From Semisulcospira habei (Eukaryota > Mollusca > Gastropoda > Semisulcospiridae), in NCBI GenBank assembly GCA_036245525.1, contig BTPG01000006.1, positions 87,729,139-87,793,138 of the forward strand: a stretch of DNA of 64,000 bases, given 5' to 3'. Positions 42,265-53,132 of this stretch are shown one piece after another. The notes under the pieces were generated by a model. It saw nothing but the letters and a program-made list of their open reading frames with translations, did not search any database and had not been told where the DNA came from. The translations under genes were made by a program, and so were the position numbers. Each line of letters starts with the position of its first letter. The first letter of the stretch is position 1.

Positions 42265-42896
42265 AAATGCAATTTCATTAAAGTTTTAAATGATCTATAA
42301 GTGATGCACGTGTGACCTTGCTTTTTCAGTTTTGGAAGTTTTGACAGCCATATGCAGTTAACTGGATAGTGGTCGCTGACACTCAGACTATCAACTTCAG
42401 TGTTGCTAATTGCGAGAGGTTTGTTTGTATAAATATGGTCTATAATAGTGGCTGATGTTGACGTAATTCTGGTGGGGGATGTCACCATTTGTTGGAGACC
42501 GACTAAGGTAGTAGTACACTCCCATGATGGATGAGGTTTAGGAAAGTAAATATTAAAATCTCCAAGAAGCAGAACATCTTTGGCCTGAATGTCTGTTTTA
42601 TCGATCATATGTAAAAAGCTATCGTACCACTCAAAGGTGGCTGCAGGGTTTCGATACAGAAACCCGACAAGTAAAGGAGGGGATTTTGAGTGTTTGATTT
42701 CTACCCAAATACATTCTACATCAGCCGTTTCTAGGTCTTGTCTCCTGCGGGTTATGTGTAGAATTGATTGATGGATATAAACCGCTACACCTGTCTCACC
42801 CTGGACTGACGGATCTCTCCTAATAATAGAATAATTTGGGATGGTGATGGCTTCATTACTGATGTGGGAGGCCAACCGAGTTTCAGTTAAACCCAA
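42261..42896 (-). pseudogene. LINE endonuclease domain
   Basis: About 210 codons of APE-type endonuclease, the enzyme that nicks the target to prime reverse transcription. Visible motifs: LTETRL (metal-binding glutamate), GVAVYIH, LLGDFNIYF (D and N), IIDHIYTN and SVSDHYPV (catalytic SDH). All key residues appear present. The amino-terminal start of the domain is not in this frame, and the frame ends in a frameshift near 42262 that continues as LTDLAGAQFTDVY. Confidence 0.88.
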
Positions 42897-43228
42897 TAGG
42901 TGAAAATAGTCGGGGGAATTAACATAAACATAGACATCTTAAACTTTGTTTGCTAGGTGGTATACATTGAGCTGACCGATACGGAATCTTTGTCCTTTTT
43001 TCGATGGTCCGCGCATGGCTTTACAATGTTTAAAATAATGAACCAGGTAACAAAATATCAACACAAAGTACAAAAGCAAAAACTAGAATTCGAATACACA
43101 TACAAATAAACATCAACAGAGAAAAAACACACAACTAAAATGAAATTAAACACGGTAAGTAATCTGAACGGTTAACTTCAAGAACCGTGTGATGTAGCAC
43201 CCCCGAAATAAAAATGGAATGTGTGTGT

Positions 43229-43412
<184 letters not shown>

Positions 43413-43507
43413 AAATTAAACTATTTCTCAAGGATATGATTTGTCGCATTAGAGACTTCTTTTTTTTTTTTTCTCCATAAAACGTGTAATATATAAAAAA
43501 CTAATTA

Positions 43508-43547
<40 letters not shown>

Positions 43548-43877
43548 ATTGCGTAAGACAACCCCCAAAAATCTACGTAATTGGTGACACATTCCGATCT
43601 CGAAGTGTTCAGATCGAAAGGTCAAAGCTCCTTCATATCCGGGCGAGAGAGACAAGCTCCGCATGATGGAGAACGAACCAGAAAGGGGGGTGGGGGTGGG
43701 GGGTGCGGAGTGGGGTCTGCAAGCATTAACTAATCAAATTTGCGACACAGAATAATCAAAAACACTTTTGTGACAAGCAATCACATAACGCTAGCTGGGC
43801 CCGTAAAAACAACTCTCCAAGGATGCAGGCACGCATTGAACCACTCACCTCCTAGAAAACGTGAACACGATCCAACA
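43413..43877. other. No gene seen
   Basis: T-run, GA tract and a G-rich tract (43685-43712). Confidence 0.4.
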
Positions 43878-44025
43878 GCAAGAGACATGAATCCTCATGA
43901 GCCCCCGCTGGGGCGGGGGCTCATGAGGATCCATGTCTCTTGCTGAACCCACTTTGCATCCATGTTCCTGGGACGGATTGTGTTCTTTGACGTTGAATAA
44001 ACGTCAACTGGCAGAGAAGGAGTTA
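43878..44025 (-). mobile_element. Family A element, inverted
   Basis: The palindrome is at 43878-43943. It is followed by GGGACGGATTGTGTTCTTTG, CGTCAACTGGCAGAGAAGGA and GTTAA, i.e. the A left end in reverse. The other end is decayed. Confidence 0.85.
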
Positions 44026-44031
44026 AAACAT

Positions 44032-45120
44032 AAATGGCAAACATCACTAATCTCCAAGATGCAAAGATCCTGGGGCTAGCTGCATGAGTGCGCTTAGTCC
44101 TGCGATTCTGGGGCCAGCTGCACGAGTGAGCTTAGTCCTGCGCCAGCCGGCTGTACCGGAGCACCTTGTTCAGTGGCTGGCGCAGGACTCAGCACCACAC
44201 AACTGGGTCCCTCAAGGGCCCACGCTCAAAAACGACCGACCCACTGACCGACCCATTCGTGGACTCGACTGACTGATTTTTGTTTTTTTTGTTGTTAACC
44301 TAAGAAACAGAATTGGGCCCAAAGTCGTTCTATGTATTTTCCGCAGAAAACAGGACAATTAGTACAGCTATGCGCTGTAATATCACACTACGCTATCATA
44401 AACCACTTTCGTACACCATGTACCGGAACAAACAAACAAAACGCCCAACAGGAAATTAATTAATCTTTCATGATTAATGTTAACAGCGCGGCCTATCCTA
44501 AGCTGGCCTCACGTTAAAAATTCACGACCACAACAACGCGCCGTTTGTGAGCCCAAATTTGCCAGACCTCAAAATGGCTCAAGGCCCCTAACACTACATT
44601 AGCTGACAAAACCCGCGCGTGGTGAGTGCGTGCAAGCACACAGACACACACATAAACAAACACACACGCAGGCACACACACGCAAACACAAACACATACA
44701 AAGACACACTGTCGCGGTGAGCTTGTCCCACATTTTAACAGTTCAGATTTATGGATGAAACACAACCGTCGACACCTCGTTACCGAAGGGCTGGGAAAGG
44801 CAGCGGCTGGTCAAATTTGAAAAGACAAACACACACAACACACACAAATCGCTTCTTTTAACTCATTTGAGACGAACGGCATCCGGATACGCGGCATAAT
44901 GCAGTTCGTCTCGAATGGGTTAAAATATTGTTTCCATTCAAATTATTTACTCCGGTGCAGGGGCCAGCAGCGTGAATGGGCGTAATCCTGCGCCTGCCAC
45001 CCAGCACGGTACTTCGCCACCAGCGGAGCACCCTGCGTAGTGGCTGGCGCAGGACCATGCTCACTCATGCAACTGGCCCCAGGATCTTTGCATCTTGAAG
45101 ATCGGCGCTGTTTGCCATTT
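44032..45120. mobile_element. 1.1-kb element with long terminal inverted repeats (family F ends)
   Basis: The left end AAATGGCAAACATC..CAAGATGCAAAGATCCTGGG is inverted at the right end CCAGGATCTTTGCATCTTG..CTGTTTGCCATTT. Just inside are F arms (GCTGCATGAGTG / CACTCATGCAACTGGCCCC). The interior holds an F foldback (44110-44210), a (CA)n tract (44638-44710), an E hairpin (44858-44923) and another F foldback (44956-45080). No transposase is seen. The ends flank TTAA-rich sequence on both sides. Confidence 0.75.
44858..44923. mobile_element. Family E hairpin, shortened
   Basis: TTAACTCATTTGAGACGAAC.. is inverted to ..GTTCGTCTCGAATGGGTTAA; 66 bp with TTAA at both ends. Confidence 0.9.
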
Positions 45121-45152
45121 AGATTTTAACCCATTCCCTGCCATCTGAATGG

Positions 45153-45304
45153 CCTTAGCCTTAGTCATGCGCCTGTCACTAAGGTGCTCCGAAACACAGC
45201 CGGAGTTCCGTTCTTGGTCGCAGGACTAAGCTCACTAAATGAAACTGCCGCCTGCTCTGTTATTTTAGACCTTAAAGCTTTTGGCCGTATGGACCAAAAT
45301 CACA
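45153..45304. repeat. Family F foldback and decayed family D palindrome
   Basis: AGCCTTAGTCATGCGCCTGT.. with ..GCAGGACTAAGCTCACTAAA is F (45153-45250). GTTATTTTAGACCTTAAAGC with GGCCGTATGGACCAAAATCA is a worn D (45253-45304). Confidence 0.65.
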
Positions 45305-45355
45305 CTCGAGATGTGGAGCATTCGGCGTCACGGCTCGAATAAGTTAATATTTTCT

Positions 45356-45569
45356 TTAACCCATTTAACCCTGACGCACTACAGCAGGAGATGGGTCGAC
45401 CATGATAATTCATGGGTTGTGCCTGATTAGCGTGGCGCCTGTCAACGCCAAGCAAATCTGGCACTACCCTTGAATTGTCATGGTCGATCCATCTCCGGCG
45501 ATAGGTGCATAGTCGTTAGGTGACGCCTCCAAAATTTGGGAAATACGTGCGTCGGGCTGAATGAGTTAC
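45356..45569. mobile_element. Family B element
   Basis: TTAACCCATTTAACCCTGAC is at the left. The right end is GTCGGGCTGAATGAGTTAC (TTAA mutated to TTAC). The long palindrome is centred on GGCGCCTGTCAACGCC. Confidence 0.92.
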
Positions 45570-45890
45570 GATTCATCTAAAGAGTGAGGTAGGAATGAAT
45601 GCCTGTTCAATATGTACGGGTGGCAGATCTAGACAGTGGACTAGCAAGATGTTTTCATAAAGTATAAAAATGTATATGATGAGGCCAGATCAATCAGCCG
45701 GCCATCCATAAATCTTGATAACGCCTTCCGACGCAACTGTACAGCGGGGCGTAAAGAGCCGGATGCTTTCTGGCACAAATGTCACATGCGCACAACTGTG
45801 GGTGGAACATGAATAACTATTTTTTTCCGTACCAATGCCAAACTGCGCGAGATAGATCCACTCCTTGTCCCTTGGGCTATTATTCTCCTT
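45570..45890. other. No gene seen
   Basis: A minus-strand frame of 78 codons (45690-45926) contains NNSPRDKEWIYLAQFGIG, unrecognised and partly over a B fragment. Confidence 0.35.
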
Positions 45891-46240
45891 CAGGCGCCAA
45901 GCTAATCTGGCACTACTACTACTCATAAACTGCTACTGACCATTCGAACGTCAAGCTAACCTTGAGCAATAATTCACCTACAGGCGTCAAGCTAACCTGG
46001 CGCTACTCACGAGCTATAATTCACGTCATACGACTTTTGATGAACGGTACACACAAAAAACATGTAATGAAAAAATGAAATATTATGGAAAAAATATAAT
46101 AATGTAAATAAAATAAAGCTTGTGCTTCGATTCTCCCTGGTGATTTCTAATAAAACTCGTATTATGATACTTTTGCCATTCAGGTTGAGGAAGCGTCAAG
46201 CTAATGCGGCAATAACCTCAAGCTTTTATTCACCAGCTCC
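45891..46240. repeat. Tandem B-derived pieces
   Basis: Units of about 70 bp with CAGGCGCCAAGCTAATCTGG, then ATTCACCTACAGGCGTCAAG. A further diverged unit lies at about 46190-46230 (GCGTCAAGCTAATGCGGCAA). Same kind of array as 195-425. Confidence 0.6.
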
Positions 46241-46249
46241 TCTGACTAC

Positions 46250-46625
46250 CACACCTTCGTTGCCTGTCGACGCACACTGTGTTTTTCTGTTGTTGTGATC
46301 GTTGTACATTCAACGTCAAAAAGAACCACAGCCGTCCACAGAACTTGAATACGAAAGCTGTTTCAGCAATAGGCATAGATCCTCATCAGATGAGGATCTG
46401 TGTCTCTTGCAGATCGCTGCCTGTTGACGGAGATTGTGTTTTTCGAATTATTGTACATTCAACGTCAAAAAGATCCACAGCCGACAAACGGATCTTGAAA
46501 ACAAAAGTGGTTTAAGCAAGAGGCATAGATCCGCATGAGCCCCCGCAACTGCGGGGGCTCATGAGGATCTATGTCTTTTGCGGTTGGTTCATGTTCTCTT
46601 TTACTCGGCTGGGAAAAGATTAACA
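46250..46625 (+). repeat. Two family A copies in tandem
   Basis: Each has GTACATTCAACGTCAAAAAG and a palindrome: 46366-46410 (short, loop CAGA) and 46516-46581 (near perfect). The right end GGCTGGGAAAAGATTAA closes the second. Confidence 0.88.
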
Positions 46626-46666
46626 ACAGAAATTACAACAAAAAACAAACAAACAACAAAAACAAA

Positions 46667-47666
46667 CAAGAAAGGCAAAGCCCTTATGGCTCACGTGTAT
46701 GACCACACAAGTGTGAGAATAAGTAGAGGGCCTTCTGCACCAACAAAATCCATGTTTTCGCAAAATTTAATCAGTTTCACACATCTGTCAAAACCCCGTG
46801 ACCCTTGACCTTTTCGATTAGTGGACTAAATTAGTATACATAGGAAGGTCTTATCATCAGCTACCTTTGTGCCAAATCTGATTGAAAAGTTTGCAAAAAT
46901 GTTGATAATAACTATAATTCTATCAAAAGTTGGCATTTCATACACAGTTATTGACCTCTTGCTACCCTTGACCTTTCTGAGGGGTCATCCAAATTAGAAT
47001 GCATGGATAGGTCTTACTATCAGGTATCTCTGTACCAAGTTTGGGTTTGAAGTCGTGAATAGTATTTGAGAAAAAAACATCTTTTGTCAAAATACGGCTA
47101 TTTTGGACCAATTTTCGAAGCTCTTGTGACCCCTGACCTTCCCGTGAGATCAACCAAATTAGTATGCATAGAAAGGTCTTACCATCAGGTATCTTTGTAC
47201 CAAGTTTGGGTAGGAAGTTGTGAAAAGTATTTGAGAAAAAAAAACTTTTGTCAAAATATGGCTATTTTTCACCTATTTCCTGAGCTCTTGTGACCCTTGA
47301 CCTTTCTGAAGGAGCAACCAAGTGAGTATGCATAGAAAGATCTTCCCATCAGTTATCTCTGTACCAAGTTTGGGTTTGAAGTTGTGAATAGTAATAGTAT
47401 TTGAGAAAAAAATAATATTATTTCAAAATATAGCTATTTTTTACCTATTTCCTGAGCCCCTGACCTTTGTGAGAGGTCACTGAAATTGATATGCTTAGAA
47501 AGGTCTTGCCACAAAGTATCCTTGGGACAAATTTGAAGACTGTAGCTTGAATAGTCTCCGAGAAAATGCCAACGTTAAAGTTTACCACGGACGACGGCGG
47601 ATGGACGATAGACGACCACTGGCCCAAAACATACTCACTTTTGCTTCGCACGTGAGCCAAAAAAAC
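46667..47666. mobile_element. Dispersed repeat L, copy 2
   Basis: Inverted ends TTATGGCTCACGTG (46686) and CACGTGAGCCAAAA (about 47650). Internal units carry TGACCCTTGACCT-like motifs at 46799, 46962, 47127 and 47291, with a reduced one at 47461; spacing is about 164 bp. It lacks the H insert of copy 1 and shows the empty target site. Confidence 0.82.
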
Positions 47667-48084
47667 AGAGCATTCCACAATGCACGTAATTGGGCTCTAA
47701 AATGTCAGCAGAAATAATCGACCATCCCCCCGTATTACGGTACTTTAGCAATTCAAATGTCTCGTCTGAGCCAGCACCGTAACGCCAAGACGCCGCAATC
47801 TGAATTTCAGATGTTCCGCCGAGGAAATTACGAATACAAAAGCAGGCAGGCGTTTAAAAGAAGATGAACAATGACGAGAAAAAAAGAAGCCAAAAATCCC
47901 TGCTCTGACCAGGCCAAAGAAAATTGTAGGAAATTGTGAACAATTGGCACAGCTATTCCTTGTTTCTCTGAAATGCAGGAAAAGATAGGGACATTTCTGA
48001 CACATGAGCAAAGCGAATCTCTCACAACTAATCGCTGCGGATATTTTTTTTTTCTCGGGGGAAAAAAATACAGGAGAACCTGTT
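47667..48084. other. No feature seen
   Basis: No exon or repeat recognised. Confidence 0.4.
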
Positions 48085-48480
48085 TTGATCGACCACCTTT
48101 TCTTGCAAGGAAAAGGTGGTCTTAAAAGACAAGCGCCTGCGCCCCATCAACGTAAGTCTTGACGGACAGAAAAAGTCAACTGTCATTCAAAACCATCATT
48201 TCGGTGGCTGCCGCCACCGGAATAATGGTCTAAATGACAGGTGATCTCTCATAAGGGTGGTCACTCAAAACCGGTACTGCTGCACCGTTGTGAATATGAA
48301 ACGCCTACTGGAGCAAGACAGTCTAAACTAAGCATTGCTCATTGTGGGTATCTAAACACAGTCTCCTAAACGATGGTCCTTAATGACAGGTGATACATTT
48401 TGTCCTTCACGACTTCTCTCTCAGCCGCCTAAATGATGGTCTTTGAAGGCAGGTATAAGGGTGGTCGCTCAAAACAGGTT
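48085..48480. repeat. Family O foldback and a second fragment
   Basis: CGACCACCTTTTCTTGCAAG/AAGGTGGTC, then CTGTCATTCAAAACCATCAT inverted to ATGGTCTAAATGACAGGTGA around GGTGGCTGCCGCCACC (48085-48270). A partial repeat lies at 48360-48480 (CTAAACGATGGTCCTTAATG). Confidence 0.72.
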
Positions 48481-48900
48481 CTGCCGTACTGTATTCATCA
48501 TACTGTGAGGGACCTGCGAGTGCAAACACTGATGAATGTAATGTCTCATGATTCACGCGTCGCTTTTTGGCGTCAACACCCACCCGCTTTCCACTGAAAG
48601 GGCATTCGCCTACCAGCACTCACTGACGAGCAAAAAATAAAAGCTGTCAAAACATGGTATCATGATCAATAATGTCATCTGAGACAAATAGTACCGTACG
48701 CCTTCTGTCTAGTATTCCACTGTATAATTATGCGCCACAACTATTTAGCGACGCTATAAAATTCCATAGTTTTTAGTATAAACGCCACAACCAAAACACC
48801 ATTACAAATGAAAGTGCGCAGGGTGTGTGGCAAAACAGATGCGCTCATGCCATTAAATCACGCCAAAGTACCCTTTGCTGTCCTTCAGGTACCCCACTCC
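48481..48900. other. No feature seen
   Basis: Mixed DNA without recognisable structure. Confidence 0.35.
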
Positions 48901-49153
48901 ATCAGCACAGAGTCCCACGAACCCCTATACTTGCAGGGGCTCGCGAGAACTCATACTTCTTGAGGGTAGAAGGCGACCACTTGTAACTCCTTCCGACCTG
49001 ACAGTGGTCGTAGAATGTGTCTGAAATCTGTGTTAATTCAATGCCAGAGCCCCAACCGTCTGAGGAAGACGGACAAAGTGGTATCAGCATGAGGCATTGA
49101 TCTTCATGAGCCCCCGCAACTGCGGGGGCTCATGATGACCTATGCCTCAAGCA
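48901..49153 (+). mobile_element. Family A elements, one decayed and one good
   Basis: A decayed palindrome at 48901-48963. Then an A copy from about 48981 (AACTCCTTCCGACCTGACAG, GAAATCTGTGTTAATTCAAT) with the palindrome at 49087-49153. A right-arm piece at 49293-49338 follows. Confidence 0.8.
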
Positions 49154-49424
49154 GTTGGGCGGGTTTTTTTTTCTCGACGGTTAACATTCTCGCGGGTCTA
49201 TTCCATCATTCAGACGCGCAGATTCCCAACAAACGTAGTTGCCAGGATTTATAGCAATTTTGTAGTTGCACAGGTTTATGACAATGTATGGCTACTGCGG
49301 GCGCTCATGAGGTTTTGTGGGATCTATGCCTCCCACTGCCCCATTTTTCAGTCGAAAAATAAAGTAATAGCATAAACATATATTTTAAACATCTGCTTTG
49401 CTACTATTGTGCAATGTGGACGCC

Positions 49425-49504
49425 TAGCCCTTTGGCTCCCAAAAACTAAATGACTACCATTCTACAAAATGGCAGTCATTTAGTTCTGGGAGTCAAAGGA
49501 TTAA
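49425..49504. mobile_element. Variant TTAA hairpin, C-like ends and a different core
   Basis: TAGCCCTTTGGCTCCCAAAA.. is inverted to ..TCTGGGAGTCAAAGGATTAA around CTAAATGACTACCATTCTAC. The ends resemble family C, but the core is new (AAATGACTGCCAT). 80 bp. Confidence 0.88.
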
Positions 49505-49520
49505 ACGCAAACGATGATCT

Positions 49521-49609
49521 GCAAGATGTGTAGATCCTCCTGAGCCACCGCGAATGCGGGGGCTACGCTACGCGAATGCGGGGGCTCATGAGGATCTATG
49601 CCTCTTGCA
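49521..49609. repeat. Family A palindrome with a duplicated arm segment
   Basis: GCAAGATGTGTAGATCCTCC pairs with GAGGATCTATGCCTCTTGC. GCGAATGCGGGGGCT occurs twice in the right arm. Confidence 0.85.
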
Positions 49610-49755
49610 CACATCTGTAATCCTGCGACAAGAGAGGGTATCAGGCGCCCAATCTGTGACGGTATTCTGATTCCGTTCTCATTCCTATTCAGTATACGCT
49701 TGGCCCTGGAGTAACGCCACCAAATCGGGGAACAAAAAAAGCCAAATCGTGGTCA

Positions 49756-49823
49756 GCAAGAGGCATACGATTCTCATGAGCCCCTGCCGGCGGCAGGGGC
49801 TCATGAGAATCTGTGCCTCTTGC
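49756..49823. repeat. Family A palindrome
   Basis: GCAAGAGGCATACGATTCTC is inverted to GAGAATCTGTGCCTCTTGC around CCCTGCCGGCGGCAGGG. Confidence 0.92.
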
Positions 49824-50540
49824 AGATAGGGCGGGAAAAAAAAAACTGGCCTTGCAACCGCATTACGGCGCAAAGCCCCGCGGCCCGTCAGCCAAGGGAG
49901 AAGGACGAGGACCATGGCCAGAATCCATAGAAGGTTTTTGTCGCCGTCGATGGATGGCCCCCGAGGATATCGGTGACTCAAATGAGTCTTTGACTTTCCA
50001 TTCCATCTCATCGTCACAAACCCTTCATGTTCTCTGTATCTGTCTCTCTCCCTCTGTCTCTCTCTCTCTCTAACACCCTTGTCCTCTCTCCAATCCACCC
50101 ACCCCATCCCATTGTATTGCCTGTCATATGCACAAATGCTAACTAGCACATGCCCAGACACAGACATAAGCAATACTGGTGCGCACAATAATAGATTCTT
50201 TTCTTCTAATCTAGCCTACAGACACGAGAGCCAAAACAAAAAAAAAAAACAAAAAAAAAATGAAAAGCCCGAGGCCGTTGGTCATTCGATTTTTCACATT
50301 CCCCTACATTTTTAAGACAAAAGACGCTCAAGAACACGCACGCAAACACACACACCAATACTTTCTCTTCGCAACATTAGCGTATACCTTTCATTGCGAG
50401 TGACAAGAATGGATTCGAGTCCCGGCCAAAGTGGCATAATCAATCAATAAGACCCTTTCCAGGGCGTTCCCACACCCCCACCTCACACCCTGTCGCAACG
50501 TATCTACCCCATCTCCAGCTTTCATAGGCTGCCACCCCCC

Positions 50541-50575
<35 letters not shown>

Positions 50576-50715
50576 TCGACCGACCCTTGGTGCCCCATCC
50601 CACACCCTCCCCCCCCCCTCCCCGAAAAAAAAGAAGCTTCATCTGTCTCGCACGTCAAACCACATCCCCACTCGGATTATCTCGAAGCCCCATGCTGGAG
50701 GTCTATCTCACGGTC
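49824..50715. other. No gene supported; simple repeats
   Basis: CT-rich 50040-50075, A-runs near 50235, (CA)n at 50543-50573 and C-runs near 50535 and 50610. Open frames on both strands are low-complexity or unrecognised. Confidence 0.45.
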
Positions 50716-50784
50716 ACAGTGGTTGTCATCCGCGATTCGTTACCGCTGACGCAGCGGTAGCGAAGCGCGGAAGACAACCAGTGT
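50716..50784. repeat. Family G palindrome (69 bp)
   Basis: ACAGTGGTTGTCATCCGCGA is inverted to GCGCGGAAGACAACCAGTGT around TACCGCTGACGCAGCGGTA. Confidence 0.9.
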
Positions 50785-50900
50785 TTCTGTAACTGGTGTA
50801 GCCAAAGGAGGACAGTGAAAGGCTCTCTATTTCTGACCTACAAAAAATCTTTGATTTAAACAACTGAACTCTGTGACAAACGATTAATTCGCCATGGCAG

Positions 50901-50976
50901 TTAACCATTTGGATGTTGGTAGAGGATTTTGTCGGAATCATCGCGACAAAATCTGCTACCGAGAGCCAAAGGGTTA
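50901..50976. mobile_element. Family C hairpin, shortened
   Basis: TTAACCATTTGGATGTTGGT.. pairs with ..CCGAGAGCCAAAGGGTTAC around TTTTGTCGGAATCATCGCGACAAAA. The left arm lost about 16 bp. Confidence 0.85.
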
Positions 50977-51060
50977 CAGGTGGTGCCAGAATAGTTTACC
51001 GCACATAACATTACTGAGCTTTAAAAAAAAAAGGGGGGGGGGGGGGGGGAGTGTCTTTGG

Positions 51061-51272
51061 TTAACTCATTCTGCTCGCGACACACCACAGCAACATATTG
51101 CTCGACCATGATAGTTCAAGGGTGGTGACAGAATAGCCTGGCGCCTATACGCCAAGCTATTCTGCCACCACCCTTGAACTATCATGGCCGATCTGTCTCC
51201 TGAATTGTAATGCAATGCTCAGAGGATAACTCCCATATGTGGGTGTTTCGTTCCTCAGGCACAATGAGTTAA
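51061..51272. mobile_element. Family B element (subfamily b), TTAA-bordered
   Basis: TTAACTCATTCTGCTCGCGA is at the left and CAGGCACAATGAGTTAA at the right. The palindrome GATAGTTCAAGGGTGGTGAC.. is inverted around CCTATAC. A G-run (about 51034-51049) precedes it. Confidence 0.92.
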
Positions 51273-51581
51273 AGCGATCTGCTTCTTGGGCCGGCTTTGA
51301 TAGACAAAATTCGCCGATACTACTGGTTCACAACAAAGTCTTTTCGCCTCTTCCTTTCACAATGTGAGTATACAGACGTACCAGAGGGTTTCCGAGCGTA
51401 AAGGAAGGCACCCTTCTGCGTACAAAAGAGAAGAAGAGAAAAAAAAAAGTATTTTATTTTACGACATGTAACGTCATCATTTAAGTTAGCCTTTTGTCCA
51501 GTATTATTATAAGACACACAAAAAACATAAGAAATACTTTTAACTATGAACCCTTTACTGCCTGGATAAGATGTAGATCGC

Positions 51582-51775
51582 GTTCACACATTCGAGGCGT
51601 ACCGCACACGGACACGCGGCAAACAGCCGCGTATCTGTATACGACACGTCTCGAAAGAGTTAAGCGAAGGAACATACTTGAAACACTACCACAATAAATG
51701 AATATGGTGATAGTTCAAGAGAGGTGCCGGAATGCGCTACGCTATTCTGGAACCACCCTCGAATTATCATGGTCG
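51582..51775. mobile_element. Family E hairpin and a family B remnant
   Basis: CATTCGAGGCGTACCGCAC.. with ..ACGACACGTCTCGAAAGAGT (51582-51663, right TTAA kept) is E. GTGATAGTTCAAGAGAGGTG with CACCCTCGAATTATCATGG (51704-51772) is B with a lost centre. Confidence 0.78.
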
Positions 51776-51991
51776 CCTGAGTTTTGTCGACTGAACCGCT
51801 GTCTTCACCGAACAAGTTCCCAATTTTGAAATTTCGCGACAACCACCTCCCACCACCAGCCCGAACCATCTGACCTCAAGCACCGAGACGCATCGCTACA
51901 GATACATTCCGCTACGAAATTGTACGTCTTCGCGATGAGGTTTCGTGCTAAATTAACACGAAACCCTGTGCTGAAGACCTAAAAATAGGGC

Positions 51992-52206
51992 TTAACCCCT
52001 TCCCTGCCAACGGACGTCCATTCGGTTTCTGAAATCTGTGTTCACTGAACGACCGAAAGCTACAACTGTCCAAAGATCATGGGCACGAAGTGGTCTCAGC
52101 AAAAGGGATAGATCCTCATGAGCCCCCGCGACTGCGGGGGCTCATGAGGATCTATACCTCTTGCAGTTATATCGCGTTCACGTTTTCTCCGCAGTGACGG
52201 GCTTAA
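51992..52206 (+). mobile_element. Family A element, full length (215 bp), TTAA at both ends
   Basis: TTAACCCCTTCCCTGCCAAC is at the left and CCGCAGTGACGGGCTTAA at the right. Inside are GTTTCTGAAATCTGTGTTCA, CGACCGAAAGCTACAACTGT and the palindrome 52099-52164. It serves as the reference for the family. Confidence 0.95.
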
Positions 52207-52301
52207 GAATACAGCGACGGGAAGACCTGATAGCCCAGAACGGTCACTCTTTTCTGATCTTAAAAGGTCTTTGGTCAAAGTGACATGCCAAAGTAAACGC
52301 C

Positions 52302-52388
52302 AACAAAGAAAGAAACACGCTTAGAAAGGACAAGTGTAGCACGAATGTGTTGCATTTGTCTTTTCTAAGCGTGTTATCTTTCTTTGCG
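52302..52388. repeat. Family H palindromic form
   Basis: CAAAGAAAGAAACACGCTTA is inverted to TTTCTAAGCGTGTTATCTTT around GTGTAGCACGAATGTGTTGC. It is followed at about 52410 by ACACGCTTGGCAGTCACCTT, whose inverse AGTGACTGCCAAGCGTGCAA lies at 52677-52696. The full structure may therefore reach from here to about 52700. Confidence 0.82.
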
Positions 52389-52772
52389 GGCTGTTATCTG
52401 CATTTTACACGCTTGGCAGTCACCTTCTGGATCTGAATAAAGTAACATACCACAAGGTCCCACCCCCACACCACACACCAAAAAGAAAAAAACACCAAAC
52501 CCCGGGCATCTGTAAACCTTGTCTCTGCCCTGCGAAGGCCAAAGGCAGTCTATTGTTGTAGAAAGGGATTTTTTTTTCAATTGTTTATTGTATGTTGTCC
52601 GTTTTTGTGCAGAAAGGTAGATTTTCATTGTATGTTGTCTTCACAGAGCAGTCCTCTCTAGAAAGCCAGACCGTTAGAGTGACTGCCAAGCGTGCAAAAA
52701 AAATGACAGGCAGTGTTCGAGAAATGCGTTTTTACGATGTGTATAAATGCACAGTATACTTTCTTTCTTTTC

Positions 52773-53132
52773 GTCACTGTAAAACAAGGCAAGAGTGAGG
52801 TTTCGTTTGCAGCGAAAGACTCCCAACAACGAACGAGAGCCAAATCAGGGCGGGTAAACAGCGTGCACAGGCAACACTTCAAACATCTCCAAGAGGCATA
52901 GATCCTCATGAGTCCGGGCTCATGAGGGTCTATGCTTTTGGAGCCATTTGAAGTGTTGTCTATTTCCGGGCTCATGAGGATCTATGCCTCTTGGGTATGT
53001 GTGATGTGTTGCCTGTGCACGCTGTTTACGCTGTGCACGCTGGCTGTCCGCCGTGACTTCGCTCTCGTTCGTTGCAAGGAGTCGTTCGATGCGAACGAAA
53101 CCTCACTACAAAGTGTCTTGTTTTACAGCGAC
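52773..53132. mobile_element. Family J foldback, largest copy (360 bp)
   Basis: GTCACTGTAAAACAAGGCA..GAGTGAGGTTTCGTTTGCAG is inverted to ..GCGAACGAAACCTCACT..TGTCTTGTTTTACAGCGAC. Inside are A-core hairpins (52886-52944, 52970-52994) and a second-level inversion AAACAGCGTGCACAGGCAAC / GTTGCCTGTGCACGCTGTTT. Confidence 0.9.

Larger units (their letters stand above)
39727..43228 (-). mobile_element. Non-LTR retrotransposon with endonuclease and RT, between GA tracts
   Basis: Order on the minus strand: 5' region (to about 42900), APE-type endonuclease, linker, RT, C-terminal domain, and a 3' UTR ending at 39727. The copy is interrupted by SINE M (41028-41422) and a T/G run (42012-42066), and has several frameshifts. 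GA tracts lie on both sides (39652-39726, 43229-43412). The exact 5' border is uncertain. Confidence 0.88.
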
